Shown piece after piece: positions 40,212 to 51,121 of a stretch of 64,000 nucleotides of DNA. This DNA comes from Eutrigla gurnardus (lineage: Eukaryota; Chordata; Actinopteri; Perciformes; Triglidae): contig OY741269.1 in NCBI GenBank assembly GCA_963514095.1, positions 23,303,420 to 23,367,419 of the forward strand. The letters are read 5' to 3'. The number at the start of each line of letters is the position of its first letter. Position 1 is the stretch's first letter. A program made the position numbers and the translations under genes. Under the pieces are notes generated by a model. It did not search any database. It was not told where the DNA came from and was given only the letters and a program-made list of their open reading frames with translations.

Positions 40212-42969
40212 TCAATATAATCCTATTATATTAGAATTGAAAACTTAACCCTGAACGGATGATGAGGGGTGATTAACTATGCGGAATTGTGGAAGGCTAT
40301 TAATCATTTGACTAAAATGAGTGAATACTTAGATAAGCAGTGACGGCAGTGATTTCCTCCTCACAATGCTCTCAACATTGCCGCAGCTGATCTGGTGGCA
40401 AGCAGCTAACAGTGCTAACAGTGAAAACAGTGAAAACAAAGCTCACAGAGTTAACATTGTTAACCTGAAGGTGAACGGGGAACCGAGAGTTGCCGGGAAA
40501 TGAGGAAAAGTTTATCCAGCATTCATGTAGCGTTAGCATGCTAATCCACCATCCAGCAGCCAAAGTGAACTGCAGTCTGGCCGCATGCGGACAACATGCT
40601 TAGACTGCAGGATAGAGCTCCGCCCCCACTGCTGAGCACCGTGCACTTGTTTATTCAACATTTTTTTAATATTGAAGGTGTTGTGTGTCCAAATCACACC
40701 AAACAGATGGACAGACAGAGATTCCTTAAACATAGACGAGTGTAACAAGTGGATGAGTCAGTGAAAGTAGTGCCATTGCTGTGTGTCACAGAAGTAAGGA
40801 TTATGTGACTTGCTGGAGAGCTACATGTTGTTGGTTATGAGTAACAGTTGCCTTTTCATAACTTTTTATGTTTTTTTTTTTTCATAAAGCAAAGGGAGTG
40901 GCACATGTTTAGGTTAGTTGATTTAGTTGCCATTAAGACGTGATTACCACATTCATACCACAGCAGCCCCAACGCTCATTTTGCTTTGCTCCAGCAGCTT
41001 TTATTTAATAGCAATCGGGGTTTGGCAGAAAATAATAGCCATGAAAATCCCTCTGGCGTCTGCTGAATCACAATTAGGAATCACGACGATCAATAAGCAC
41101 AATGGCCTCCAGTTAAAATCCCACATTATTGGTAGCATCTGTCGAAAGGAATGAAAGATAATGAGAATCAACATGCCCCAGGGCAAGGCACATTACCCCA
41201 AAGCTGCTTACAGGTAGAGGACAGATACATGGAACAGGGTGATGTGTGAAACTGTGTTAAAGAGGGCAAAGCGTTGGCAAAAATAGAGCATGTTCAGTAA
41301 ACATTTTCTGAATGAATAAATGCACCTCTAATCTGCCTTTTACACACATGCAGTCATTTTCCTTACACAATCATTTATGGTAACACTGCAATATTTTCAT
41401 ATCAGCAAATGCCTAGATTGCTACATACTGTTGCTGATTGATATAACACAATAGGGTTGCTCTGTTCACAAGAGCTTTTGAGTCTGTTGTTGTAGTGTCT
41501 GGTTGCTCTTTCTTTGGGAAAACTTCTATGCCCAGTAATTCTACTTATTCCTGGGCATAAGAGAATGAATGGAGGAATGACTGGGTAGTTGGTATGAGTG
41601 ATGATAATCACCGAAGCAGAGCAGGAGCAGAAAGAAAATAATGCCGGGAACTAAAACTCTGAAATACACGACTCTAATAGCGTAATCAAAGAAACATTAT
41701 GTCTTGGAGAAGTGCAAAAGCAACAACCAATGATGTTGTGAGACTAAATGAAGGAAATATTATGACTGGGAGACTTTTGCACATACCGGTAGATGCTTTT
41801 CCCTTAATAATAATAAAAACATATAAATAAACATCCAAATGATTCCAAATGTTACCTTTGGTGCTCAGTTCAATACAAATCCAACACATTCTCTAGATGC
41901 AAGCATTTTGAGGCTGGTACAACACCGATAGTAAGACGACTCTGATACATAAAATCAGAAATGTATTTAAATTATATCATCACATGCATGCCTGTTCTGC
42001 TCTGTGCAGACTTATTGGGATTGTCCTATGCTCTTGATGTGCTGTGATTATTATGAACTATTGATCCAGTAAACATGTGACTATGAAGAGAATCCACTTT
42101 TTCGGCACAGCAAATACTGCCACTCTGTGTTCCAAAGCAGACAGTGCTGCCTGAAACTGCAGCTCTGCTCTGCTCCAGAGGCATTCCACACTGCAAAAAG
42201 TATCCGTTTTTACTGACTTTTTATTATATATTTAACAAAGCCAATCCTGCCCGGGTTATTGAGTTCAGTTGAAGTTATTTTAATGTTCTGTCATTCTCTT
42301 GAAACCGATTAAGTTATTTGGTAACTGTAATTCATTTTAATATGTACAGTTGATCAAGCATCCCTGCATTCATGAATCAAGCTTTAAACAAATGATTATC
42401 CCATTGCATCTGAAATGAAGAGAAAAATCAACGTACAGTACACACATTGAACTACACTGTAATATTAAATACCATTGAATGTCATCAGGCAATTAAGGAT
42501 TAATGTCAGGCGCAACACTGTATTAGAAGATGCTTGTAGCTTGTTGGTTCTACTGTGGTAATAAACATCTTTACTCCCACTTAAGTGTTTTCTTCACTAT
42601 ACATAGATATATTTTGGAAAATGTCCTTATAACTCAAAGAACCCCTTCTGATGCCATAAAAAAAATATTTTAAACACTAATGGGATCTTATGCCTTTTGC
42701 AGTAGTTAAACCTTTTTCAGAGATAATGTAAAGTAGTTCAAGAAAGGTGTTAATGCCACCAGGCTTTATTGTGCAGCAATGACTGTAGAAATATAGCAAA
42801 TTGATCATTTAAAACTTCTGGATTGACACTAATTATTATCAATAAAGGGTTCAGTTGTCTATGTTTCTGTATGCAACTATAACATAGTTACTAAAACCTG
42901 ATATAATTAGGTTATTAACCAAGGGAGTCTCAATCAAGGTCCTTTTTGAGTGTGGGCAGGTGGCAGTCT

Positions 42970-42971
<2 letters not shown>
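40212..42971. other. Gene-free stretch
   Basis: No gene recognised. The block at about 40920-41150 is complex and could be conserved non-coding sequence. Confidence 0.4.

Positions 42972-43030
<59 letters not shown>
42972..43030. repeat. (CA)n microsatellite, about 29 units
   Basis: An uninterrupted CA run is directly visible. It explains the THTHTH and CVCVCV frames around it, which are not genes. Confidence 0.98.
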
Positions 43031-43033
<3 letters not shown>

Positions 43034-43859
43034 GATGGTTGGTTGTCTAGCCTCAACACGTCTGTTTGGTTCTGTGGTTCCACTATGAGTGCCTCGTGTG
43101 ATGTGACAGGTCTGCATGAAACCCAGATATCTCCAGAATCCACAACACGAATCCACAAATGACATACGGAATAATTCGATTTTGCGCACGTCATTCCCGT
43201 AGAGACGCATTGAGGATTCCTTTATAATGACTCTCCCTCCTTAACGGGAATCATTTCTGTTGTATGAACCTTCAGATCCACTTCAATTTGAATTTGCCAT
43301 GGTGGTAGATGCCATCGCTCAGCATAAAGTTTCCATTAACCACTGCGCGCAGATGCTTAAATCTGAACCACGATCTGTTTCTTTGAATCCCATGACAATC
43401 GCATTTATTATAAATGAATTGGGCTGCAATGAGGCAAGGGCATATATCTGCGTATTTCGAATGTGATTTCACTTGTTTAAAATGTTAAATGAGATGGATT
43501 CTCTCATTCCCACGTGTCACTGTAAAGAGATTCTGTCCTCCGCAGTCTCACAGTAGAATGTTTGACTTAGCGGCTGGCATCTTTTGAGTTATTTCTTTGC
43601 CAAAGTCGCTCTTCAGTTCTTGACGCGCAGCCTTTGAAATTACCTTCGGTTTCAGCCTGGGCATCTCAGCCCAGAGGTCTAAAAGTAAAAAAAAGAAAAA
43701 AGAAAAGAAAATTGACATTTTGAAAGCTCATAGCCTATCTCATTTCCCCCGAAGCACAGATGACCGGAGCTTTTATCATTGAGACAAATTAAACCCAAGT
43801 ATGACGTGCTAAGAGGCAGGTAGAGAAAACAGGGAGTTGGCGAGGAAGGAGGACCATTA
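43031..43859. other. Upstream flank of nppc
   Basis: No exon recognised. There are CACGTG at about 43512, a purine run at 43680-43710 and a TGACGT half-CRE near 43802. These could contribute to nppc control, but only the motif matches are seen. Confidence 0.35.
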
Positions 43860-43925
43860 CGCAGGTTATCATGACATCACCACGGGCTGGCTATAAAGCA
43901 GCGAGGGACCAATACACAGAGTTAG
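43860..43925 (+). promoter_or_regulatory. nppc core promoter
   Basis: CTATAAAG at 43891-43898 is a good TATA box. About 20 bases upstream lies TGACATCACC, a CRE/AP-1-like half site. Transcription would then start near 43920, leaving a 5'UTR of about 150 bases before the ATG. The site is predicted, not measured. Confidence 0.6.
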
Positions 43926-44068
43926 AGGAGCACTTGAGCAGCTTTGGAGTAAAGGACGGACAGAAGCCTCTTATGTTCAACAGCTGATTGGCTGCTGCTA
44001 CCGTCCCTCTTTCTGAACTGAACTTCAGCCCAGAGGAATCCCTTAAAAGAATACCAAGACTTGTCAAA

Positions 44069-45475
44069 ATGAACTTGTCGTACTTGGTAGCGTGTGGACT
44101 TATGGTCACCCTGCTTTCAGTAAGGATGGGGGCGAAACCTTTATCTCAGGCGCAACAGAAGGTAAGACCAACTTCTATTCGAATTGCTGATAACTAAAGC
44201 AGTATATATATATATATATATATACAGCCGTTGGGAGCTGCTTCAGGAGTGAACAGCTGTTTTGTGGTCCAGACGCTCAAAACTGTTGTTTTTACGCATC
44301 ATATTTCATCATTTCAGTCATGCTTAGCAATTCAGCCAGAGCATTTTTTTTTCCAATCCCTGAATCTGAAACATCATACAATGTGTGTTATATCACTTTA
44401 TTCTACACAGAGACAGCATTTCAGATTCAATCATGTGGACAATTTTTGCGTTTTAGCGCCAAATAAAGTAATTTGACAAGAGCTCCAAAGCGGGTTTTTG
44501 GCGAAAACCATTCAAATTTAAAATGGTTTGGAATCAGTCTAACACGCTACTTTACACTATTTATTATCAACTTATGATGTATTTGTTTCTAATTGTTGGC
44601 CAAAATTACACTTAAACACATGTAAGTGTTTTGTGCGTAAAATCAACATTACGCAGATAATTCGCCTGTAGAAGAACACTGAGACTTCAGGTATCGTTTT
44701 TTTAAAATAAAAGTGTTAGTTATTGACGTAGATGGCTAGAATGTAGCCGGAGGTTGATGCCACAGCGTGCGATCGCTCCTCTGAGCGAGGGACACCTGTC
44801 TTATGATCCTGATCTGAGGGTGACAGCGATGTCAGAGCTGAACTGTCACAGAGTCGCCTATAAGTTAGAGTAGAGCCCTCAAAAGAAATAAACTACTCTA
44901 AGGGTGTCTTGGAGGTTTGACTTGAATAACTGCAGCGTCTTGTGGTTATTCTAACGTTGTGTTTTTGGTTAGACACCTCCAGTACCCAACGCAGTTAATC
45001 CTAAACCGCGCGTAAACGCTTGGAAAAGTGATTACATTTTATTGGCCAATGCACAGTGTGTTTGAAAGAGCTAAAACGCGCAACTGTCGGCATGCTGAAG
45101 GAGGCATTAAACATGTATTTCAATTGTATCCAAAGTTATCTTTGCGCAACGCGGTGGATGAAGGTAGACGTCGTTTATATATGTCTTCAATCTGTGTTCC
45201 AGTCTCTTAGAAGTCTGCTGGGCGAGGAGCTGGCGGAGTTTCTGGAGTCGGAGGAGAGGGAGAGGCGGCTAGACGCTGTGCGCTCCCGGATACGGTTACT
45301 GCGAGATTTACGCATGGACACCCGGGCCAGAGGGATGTGGGCTCGTCTCCTTAACGACCAACCAGCGCCGAGGAGACACAAAACGGGGAACAAGAAAGGG
45401 GGTTCCACGTCGCGGAGTGGCTGCTTCGGACACAAGATGGACAGGATAGGAACCATCAGCGGGATGGGTTGCTAG
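44069..45475 (+). CDS. nppc: C-type natriuretic peptide precursor (CNP-4-like)
   Basis: The product is a secreted peptide hormone precursor. CNP peptides act through the guanylyl cyclase receptor NPR-B to raise cGMP. Coding exons are 44069-44161 (31 codons, followed by GTAAGA) and 45203-45475 (90 codons plus TAG, preceded by TTCCAG), giving 121 aa. Residues 1-23 or so are a signal peptide (MNLSYLVACGLMVTLLSVRM). The prosegment is Leu/Glu/Arg-rich. A KK pair at residues 95-96 precedes a predicted 25-residue mature peptide whose ring is GCFGHKMDRIGTISGMGC, with Cys105 and Cys121 forming the 17-residue disulphide loop. The protein stops right after the second Cys, the mark of CNP as opposed to ANP/BNP. 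An in-frame TTG upstream is not used; the ATG starts the signal peptide. Orthology to teleost CNP-4 and human NPPC is inferred from ring sequence and linkage to ncl. Confidence 0.93.
44203..44224. repeat. (TA)n microsatellite in nppc intron 1
   Basis: About eleven TA units lie some 40 bases after the exon 1 donor site. Confidence 0.9.
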
Positions 45476-46225
45476 GGCTGGAGCGGCGCTGCGATCGTGA
45501 GTTTTTTTTTCTTCACACTTAGATTCACTGTAATCTGACATACTGATGTTATAAACAGACGGACAAAGGGAAGATATTATTTGTACAAAGAGAAAAAGGG
45601 ATGTGGGAGTAGAAAAAGAAACAACAAGGAGGAGAAAAACAATCCTGAGTCCTGCTTATGGAAGGATTGTGGAAACAGGTGGAACAGAGATGGATAATAC
45701 ATGGAGGACAGGATGAAGGAAAGCACACATATTCATTTAGTCTTTTATCAATTGCTCCAGAAAGGACATAGTGAATGGAGAGAGGGAAGGAAAGGGAAGA
45801 GAGAAAAGAAAAGATGTTCAAGTCTGTTTGGTGGTTGTCTCAGCACAGTTTGTGTTGATGCACAGTTTAATAATAAATCAAGTCTGAGTGGCAGAAATAG
45901 TGAGTGATGAGCATGCTTGTATTCTCACAGTCCGGGCCAACTGTCAGCTTGATGTAATATAAAGAACATGAAGCACAACATATTCCGTAACCACGTCATT
46001 AAACTCAGCTGCCCGGCAGACTTTTCGTTGTGAAAATAGCTGAGGCTTGAGATAATATTAGGAGAACATGATTATACTGATAATATCACAAACCCTTGGC
46101 CCGTAGTAGCAGTGTTCCCTCCCTGGACAGGAAACCCTTTAAGAAAGTAGGAAATCCCACTTAAAGAGATGTGAACTGATGTATGGGAAGCAATCCAGTT
46201 GGCACTTGGATTCCTGTATCCATGC

Positions 46226-46249
46226 TCATCATCATCATCATCATCATCA
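46226..46249. repeat. (ATC)n microsatellite
   Basis: Eight CAT/ATC units are directly visible in the presumed nppc intron 2. They produce the poly-Ile and poly-Met frames here. Confidence 0.9.
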
Positions 46250-46947
46250 GGATCCCATCTGCTTCATGTAGAAAGCAAGCATATATAATAATTGAAGAGA
46301 AAAAGAAAGAAAGAAGAGAGCCAGAGGTGGAGGAGGAGGGAGATGGGCTAAGCACACACATTAAAAACGCAGCACCTTGTGGTAGCCGAGATCTTTCTGG
46401 GAAAGCCATTCTCTTTACCCGAGTGTTTTTAACAAAAACAACAAAGGGGGATGTGGTGAGTGAGGAAATGAGGAAGCTAGGTGACGCACAATTAGGCTTG
46501 AGGCCTTTTTGTGGTTGTGGCAAACTGTGAAATCTTGATGGGGGGAGTTTGAGTTTGTGACTAACTTAAGTGTGTGTTTCTCGTGAACCGACATTCATCT
46601 TTCCTCCCGTTCGCTGCAGGTTACTGTTAATGTGGAACTCTGTGTTGTGTTCATCCAGGGGAACCATTAAAGCATAAAACCTATACGCTGATGTATACAC
46701 GGTCGATAAAAAGTTACTGGGAAAATGAGCTTGTGTGAATTTAGTCGTGTGTCGAAGCTCATTCTAACCTTTCTTCTCCTGTTTCCTCTCTTTCTCCAGA
46801 TATCCAGACGAAGGGTTGGATAACAAAAATTCAGTTTGTTCTCACCTGAGGGGGAAAAAAAGGAAAACTCACGAAGTGACAGATTTTCATGATGAAAATC
46901 AACACGACCAGCATAAACAAAGACTGGGATGACAATGCTACGAAACC

Positions 46948-46950
<3 letters not shown>

Positions 46951-47021
<71 letters not shown>
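46951..47021. repeat. (AT)n microsatellite, about 35 units
   Basis: An uninterrupted run is directly visible, inside the presumed nppc 3'UTR exon. It produces the Ile-Tyr repeat frames on the + strand. Confidence 0.98.
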
Positions 47022-47023
<2 letters not shown>

Positions 47024-47130
47024 GCAGGTATATATACATATGTGTATACCATACAAATGGTCAACAGATGCATACTACAAGATGGCGGACAATGGTGTAA
47101 AAACTACAAACCGCAAAGCTGTATATTGTT

Positions 47131-47152
47131 GCTGCTGCTGCTGCTGCTGCTG
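47131..47152. repeat. (CTG)7 trinucleotide repeat
   Basis: Seven GCT/CTG units are directly visible, probably in the transcribed nppc 3'UTR. Confidence 0.9.
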
Positions 47153-47365
47153 TACATTCATGTACTTCATCTTCCCCTGCATAAATGTATTTATGTTTAA
47201 AAAAAACTATTTATATGTTTATAAAAAGAGATATTTATAAATATGAGTTTTATTTATGTAACATTTTGAAAATGGATGCAAACTGCAGGTCAATTCTGTT
47301 TGTAACTTTTTCCTTTTGTCTCAAATAGTTGTAAATGTTTTCAAAGATGATAAAAAGAACATTCC

Positions 47366-47710
47366 ATGTGCACTTACATGTATCCTCTCGGGGTTTTATG
47401 TTCCAACTAAGTCAGTAAGTTCTAGTCGCTGAACATCTTCTGGTGAAAATACTGGTATCTTGGATATGGCTTGTGTCAAGGAAAAATCATCAATCATTTC
47501 TATGCAGATGAGATTTTGAGAAGGTTTCAGGAGCAGCGAGTGTAAGAAGATGTTCTCCACCAGTAGGGGTCAGTGTTTTACAGTTGCTGCAAATTAAATG
47601 TCTCAGCTTCTTCAATCAACATACCGAACTATACAAACAACAAGTTGAAAATAAATTGGGTACTGAGGTAAATACAGAGAAAAGAAATGGAATGTACCAT
47701 TGTACCATTA
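47366..47710. other. nppc downstream flank
   Basis: Nothing recognised apart from a possible distal AATAAA near 47650. Confidence 0.35.
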
Positions 47711-47749
47711 CATTGTATTCACACTGTGACCTACAGTGTGAATACAATG
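47711..47749. other. Perfect 17-bp hairpin
   Basis: CATTGTATTCACACTGT at 47711-47727 and its exact reverse complement at 47733-47749 flank the 5-base spacer GACCT. TGTACCATTGTACCATTACA just to the left contains a direct repeat. The function is unknown. Confidence 0.9.
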
Positions 47750-49949
47750 CCATGTAGAATGAGAACACTGATAAGGTTTAATCACTAATTATAGGAAAGT
47801 CCATAGGCCAAATCCTCAAAAGCAGTTGAGTTCAACGTATGTGTTATAATGTTATTTGAAGAACAATATGGTTAGATTCCTCATCACTGCTTATTGATAG
47901 TGAGTTAGGTAGTTGTTGTAAACAACTTAATAAGAATAAGTTAATAAGAAACTCATGGTTAATATACGCCTGCTGATTTACCAAAGTGAAAATGCATAAA
48001 AAGGAAAACAGTATACGAAAAGGACATAAATATGTGAGATATTCAAAAACAAACAATCAACCCAAGAACATTAGATGGAAACATATAAAGGCAAGTCCAT
48101 AAAAGTGCATGAGAAAAAAGGTGACAAACTCGGGTGTTGAATGTGTTTTACAGTGTTGCAACTGGTCACCTGTAGGCCTGAAAACTGGAGTAAGTACTCA
48201 AATTTAAAGGACCCTACCATACTTGTTTCTATGGTAAAGTAATATATACTTCAAATTGATACATGATAGCTGCTGAAGGCAAAATAAGTTCTCGACTTAA
48301 CATTGATGTCTTGCACTATACTGCAGTGGACACGTGTTGCACCCACACAAGACCCCTATAATTTATCAATATATGGAAAATATTGCATTCGTATCAGCGT
48401 GTCTCAATTGAGCGAATGTCTGATATGTAATATTTTAACAGCAGTTTGACAATTTGACGGTTTGTCAGTATATGTATATGTTATAACATAGGCATGAGCA
48501 AACACATGCAGAATCAATTGAAAAGAACAAAAGATAATATTGCGCTTGATGGCAATAGCTTTGCACTGAAAGGCACAAACACTGATTCAGGTTCTATTCT
48601 GAACAGCCGCCACTGTTTCAATCTCAATGATCCTCATATATTCAACTTTTGGAGTTCAACTTCTGACTGGACTGCCATCCAATTTAGTTGCATCGAAGGC
48701 CAGCGTGAAAAGAAAAATAATATTGTGTGACTATGCAAATCCCAGAGTTTCATAGAAACTATCAAATCAGTTGCTCTAAATGGTTGCACAACAGTCGGGC
48801 TATATGGAGAATACTTTATGAGATTAATTTTTCTCCATGGCTTTAACTCAGTCCCATCATAATATCCCCATATTTCAAGTTGACAATACAAAAAACAAAC
48901 ATTAATAGGATGAAACTGAATGTCTTCATCCATTGACAAACCTTTCTGTTGAGGTTTTCATGCTAAAACTTAAGCCCCCTTTTCCCAATGTTTATCACAA
49001 TAACACTGCCATGCACTCTTATCTCCTTGACAACCGGCCACATTTCGGTAAATGCCTATCAATGCTTTACGTTATTCTGAATGATGCTTTTGAAGCATTT
49101 TGGGACTGAATTGTTGTATAAAATATTATACAGTTCTTTGTGAAGTATGAACACATATCAACGTCACAGTTAGAGTTGGTGAGGATTTTCTTAATAACGC
49201 AACAACCGAATTGAATTGAATCCATCGCTGCAGAGCACAGGCTAACAGTTGCAAGAGAATAGCTTTGTTGATTCTGTGAATTCATCATTGAAAAACGTGG
49301 GAAGGTGACAGGTCTCTGAAATCAGATGTCGTGTTCAATGTCTGGGTGGAATACACAAAATACACTTTCACTTATCACACACACGGGCTGGAAAGTGTCA
49401 GAGAGCTGCGTATATTACTAGACAGGTAAGGTGACAGCCAGGTTTTAAGGTTTTCTAAGCTTGTGATCCGACTAACTAGAGTCAGGATCATGTGATCTGT
49501 TAAGTGTTTTGTAGACTTGAAAATAAGTCAAGAATTCATGGCATCTACTATAAAGAAAGGCATTTACCTGCCAAAAATGTAAGTAAAGAGTTCAAATGAG
49601 TTTCCAGTTTAAAAAAAAAGAAGATAATGAATTAACCTAATGTAATAAAATAAAAATTAAATAAAAATTAAAACACCTTTTTTCACTTTGACACTCCAGT
49701 AATGAACAGGGGGATTAAGGTGATTGGAATTGAATGGGTTTCTCTACCCACTGCTCTGTAAAATAAGTGAGGGATGTAAAATGCAATGCTGCCTCTGTGT
49801 GGTGTTGAGGGTTAATTACTCAAATGTGCCGTGGGTGTCCCCTGGGAATTAGTTGTATAGATTACACCCACACACATACATATCAGGGAAATTTGAACAT
49901 CTTCACTTCCATGACACCATGTGGGGTTTTCTCAACTGGGCGTGCTTTA
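47750..49949. other. nppc-ncl intergenic stretch
   Basis: AT-rich with no gene recognised. Confidence 0.45.
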
Positions 49950-49988
49950 ATGTATTTCCTGTCTTTGGGCCACAGACAGGAAATACAT
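49950..49988. other. Perfect 15-bp hairpin
   Basis: ATGTATTTCCTGTCT at 49950-49964 and its exact reverse complement at 49974-49988 flank a 9-base loop (TTGGGCCAC). The function is unknown. Confidence 0.9.
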
Positions 49989-50489
49989 ACAGTTTATTGT
50001 TTTGAATCAATGATCAAACAACATATTAAGATCTTTTGCTGGGGTAAAAGCACTAATAATAGCAGGAATTAAAAATATTGACTTATTATTACATATAATG
50101 AACAACATGTACTTGAACCACCAAAATTAGCTGCTTTCTAAAACAAACAGTAGGCTATAGGATATTTCTATTTCTGGTGGGATTGTATTGTTGTTGGTGG
50201 CCAAACTGGGATTGTTTTACCTACTTTACACTGTTAAGTAGTGAAATATTTAACAATGCGTTATATTTTATTCTGATACCTAGAATATGAATCAGCAAAG
50301 AAACTAAGAAACTAATTCTACATATAAAGCAAACAATGAATTCCTTTTTAAACTAGCTACTTTAGAAGAAGTAGACCTGTACATGAGCATACAATTAAAG
50401 TACTAAAATAAAACAGTAGCCTTTGTAAAGTAGACTGACGTTACTTGAGGAAACGAATTTGCGTTAATACTGCTCTATGGAACTGGGGT
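49989..50489. other. ncl distal upstream flank
   Basis: AT-rich sequence without a recognised gene, repeat or regulatory motif. The E-box-rich part begins just to the right. Confidence 0.4.
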
Positions 50490-51121
50490 TCCACACGTGG
50501 TTGACCTGTGATGGCAACTGGAACAAACCACGTGGCTCATCACAACAGCTGCACGGGGCATAAAGACGCTCTGTAGCCTACTCTACGGACATCTGTGGTC
50601 TACAGCCCATTTAAGTGTTGCGCTTATTAAACTATCGTCCATCTATTTCTCTAAACGTAAAGATAAATGCAAAAATAGTTTCTGACTGCCTTGTCATATT
50701 CAGCACGTGAATATAACTGTGCAGAAACGAATCTAAACTAGTCTTCAGAAACGAAACTTTATTTCATATAGTCGTTGACAATAAACACATTGACAAATAT
50801 TTATACGTTTACTTATTCGTACTGTTAACTAAAAAAATCGTGTTCGTCTGTGATGTAATACGTTTCATCGCCCGTGCAAATGTGGGTGAGGCGCGGGCAC
50901 GAGGCAAATGTTTCCACTGTGGTGATTGGCGGAAACAGTCACGTGAGCAGGCCAATGTGCACGCGCAGAGCAGGAGAGTAACGAGCGCGGCTTCGACTTC
51001 TCTGTCTTTCCTGTCCAATGTTCCATCGAGCAGGTTGAGCCACGTGTATTGCGTTAGCTATTTTGTTACTTGTTTCCAAACGTCCAGTTCTTCGTGTTTC
51101 ATTGAAACACACAACAGCACA
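50490..51121 (+). promoter_or_regulatory. ncl: ncl promoter with five CACGTG E-boxes
   Basis: CACGTG occurs at 50494, 50529, 50704, 50940 and 51041. Inverted CCAAT (ATTGG) lies at 50924 and CCAAT at about 50951 and 51014. No TATA box is seen. The pyrimidine-rich CTTCTCTGTCTTTCCTGTCC at about 50997-51016 suits a TOP-like start region for a growth-controlled gene. NCL is a known MYC target through CACGTG sites in mammals. The start site itself is inferred. Confidence 0.65.

Larger units (their letters stand above)
46800..47365 (+). other. nppc: Probable nppc 3'UTR exon with AU-rich elements
   Basis: Natriuretic peptide genes usually have a third, wholly or mostly untranslated exon. After the stop codon a donor-like CGTGAGTTTT occurs at about 45496. 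A strong polypyrimidine tract and CTCCAG end at 46799, so an exon from 46800 is plausible. It contains an (AT)n tract, a TGC repeat and an AU-rich segment at about 47183-47262 with several ATTTAT motifs, as expected for an unstable hormone mRNA. A GATAAA at 47349 or an AATAAA near 47650 may serve as poly(A) signal. Another acceptor-like CTGCAG at about 46618 with ATTAAA near 46666 is an alternative. Confidence 0.45.

Noticed and set aside
42851..43210. 119-codon minus-strand frame with CVCVCV
   Set aside because: Its length comes from reading through the CA microsatellite.
43260..43466. Overlapping frames on both strands upstream of nppc
   Set aside because: Neither matches a protein I know and neither has a promoter or splice context.
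46889..47240. Two 103-codon frames with IYIYIY
   Set aside because: They read through the AT microsatellite, with no recognisable protein.
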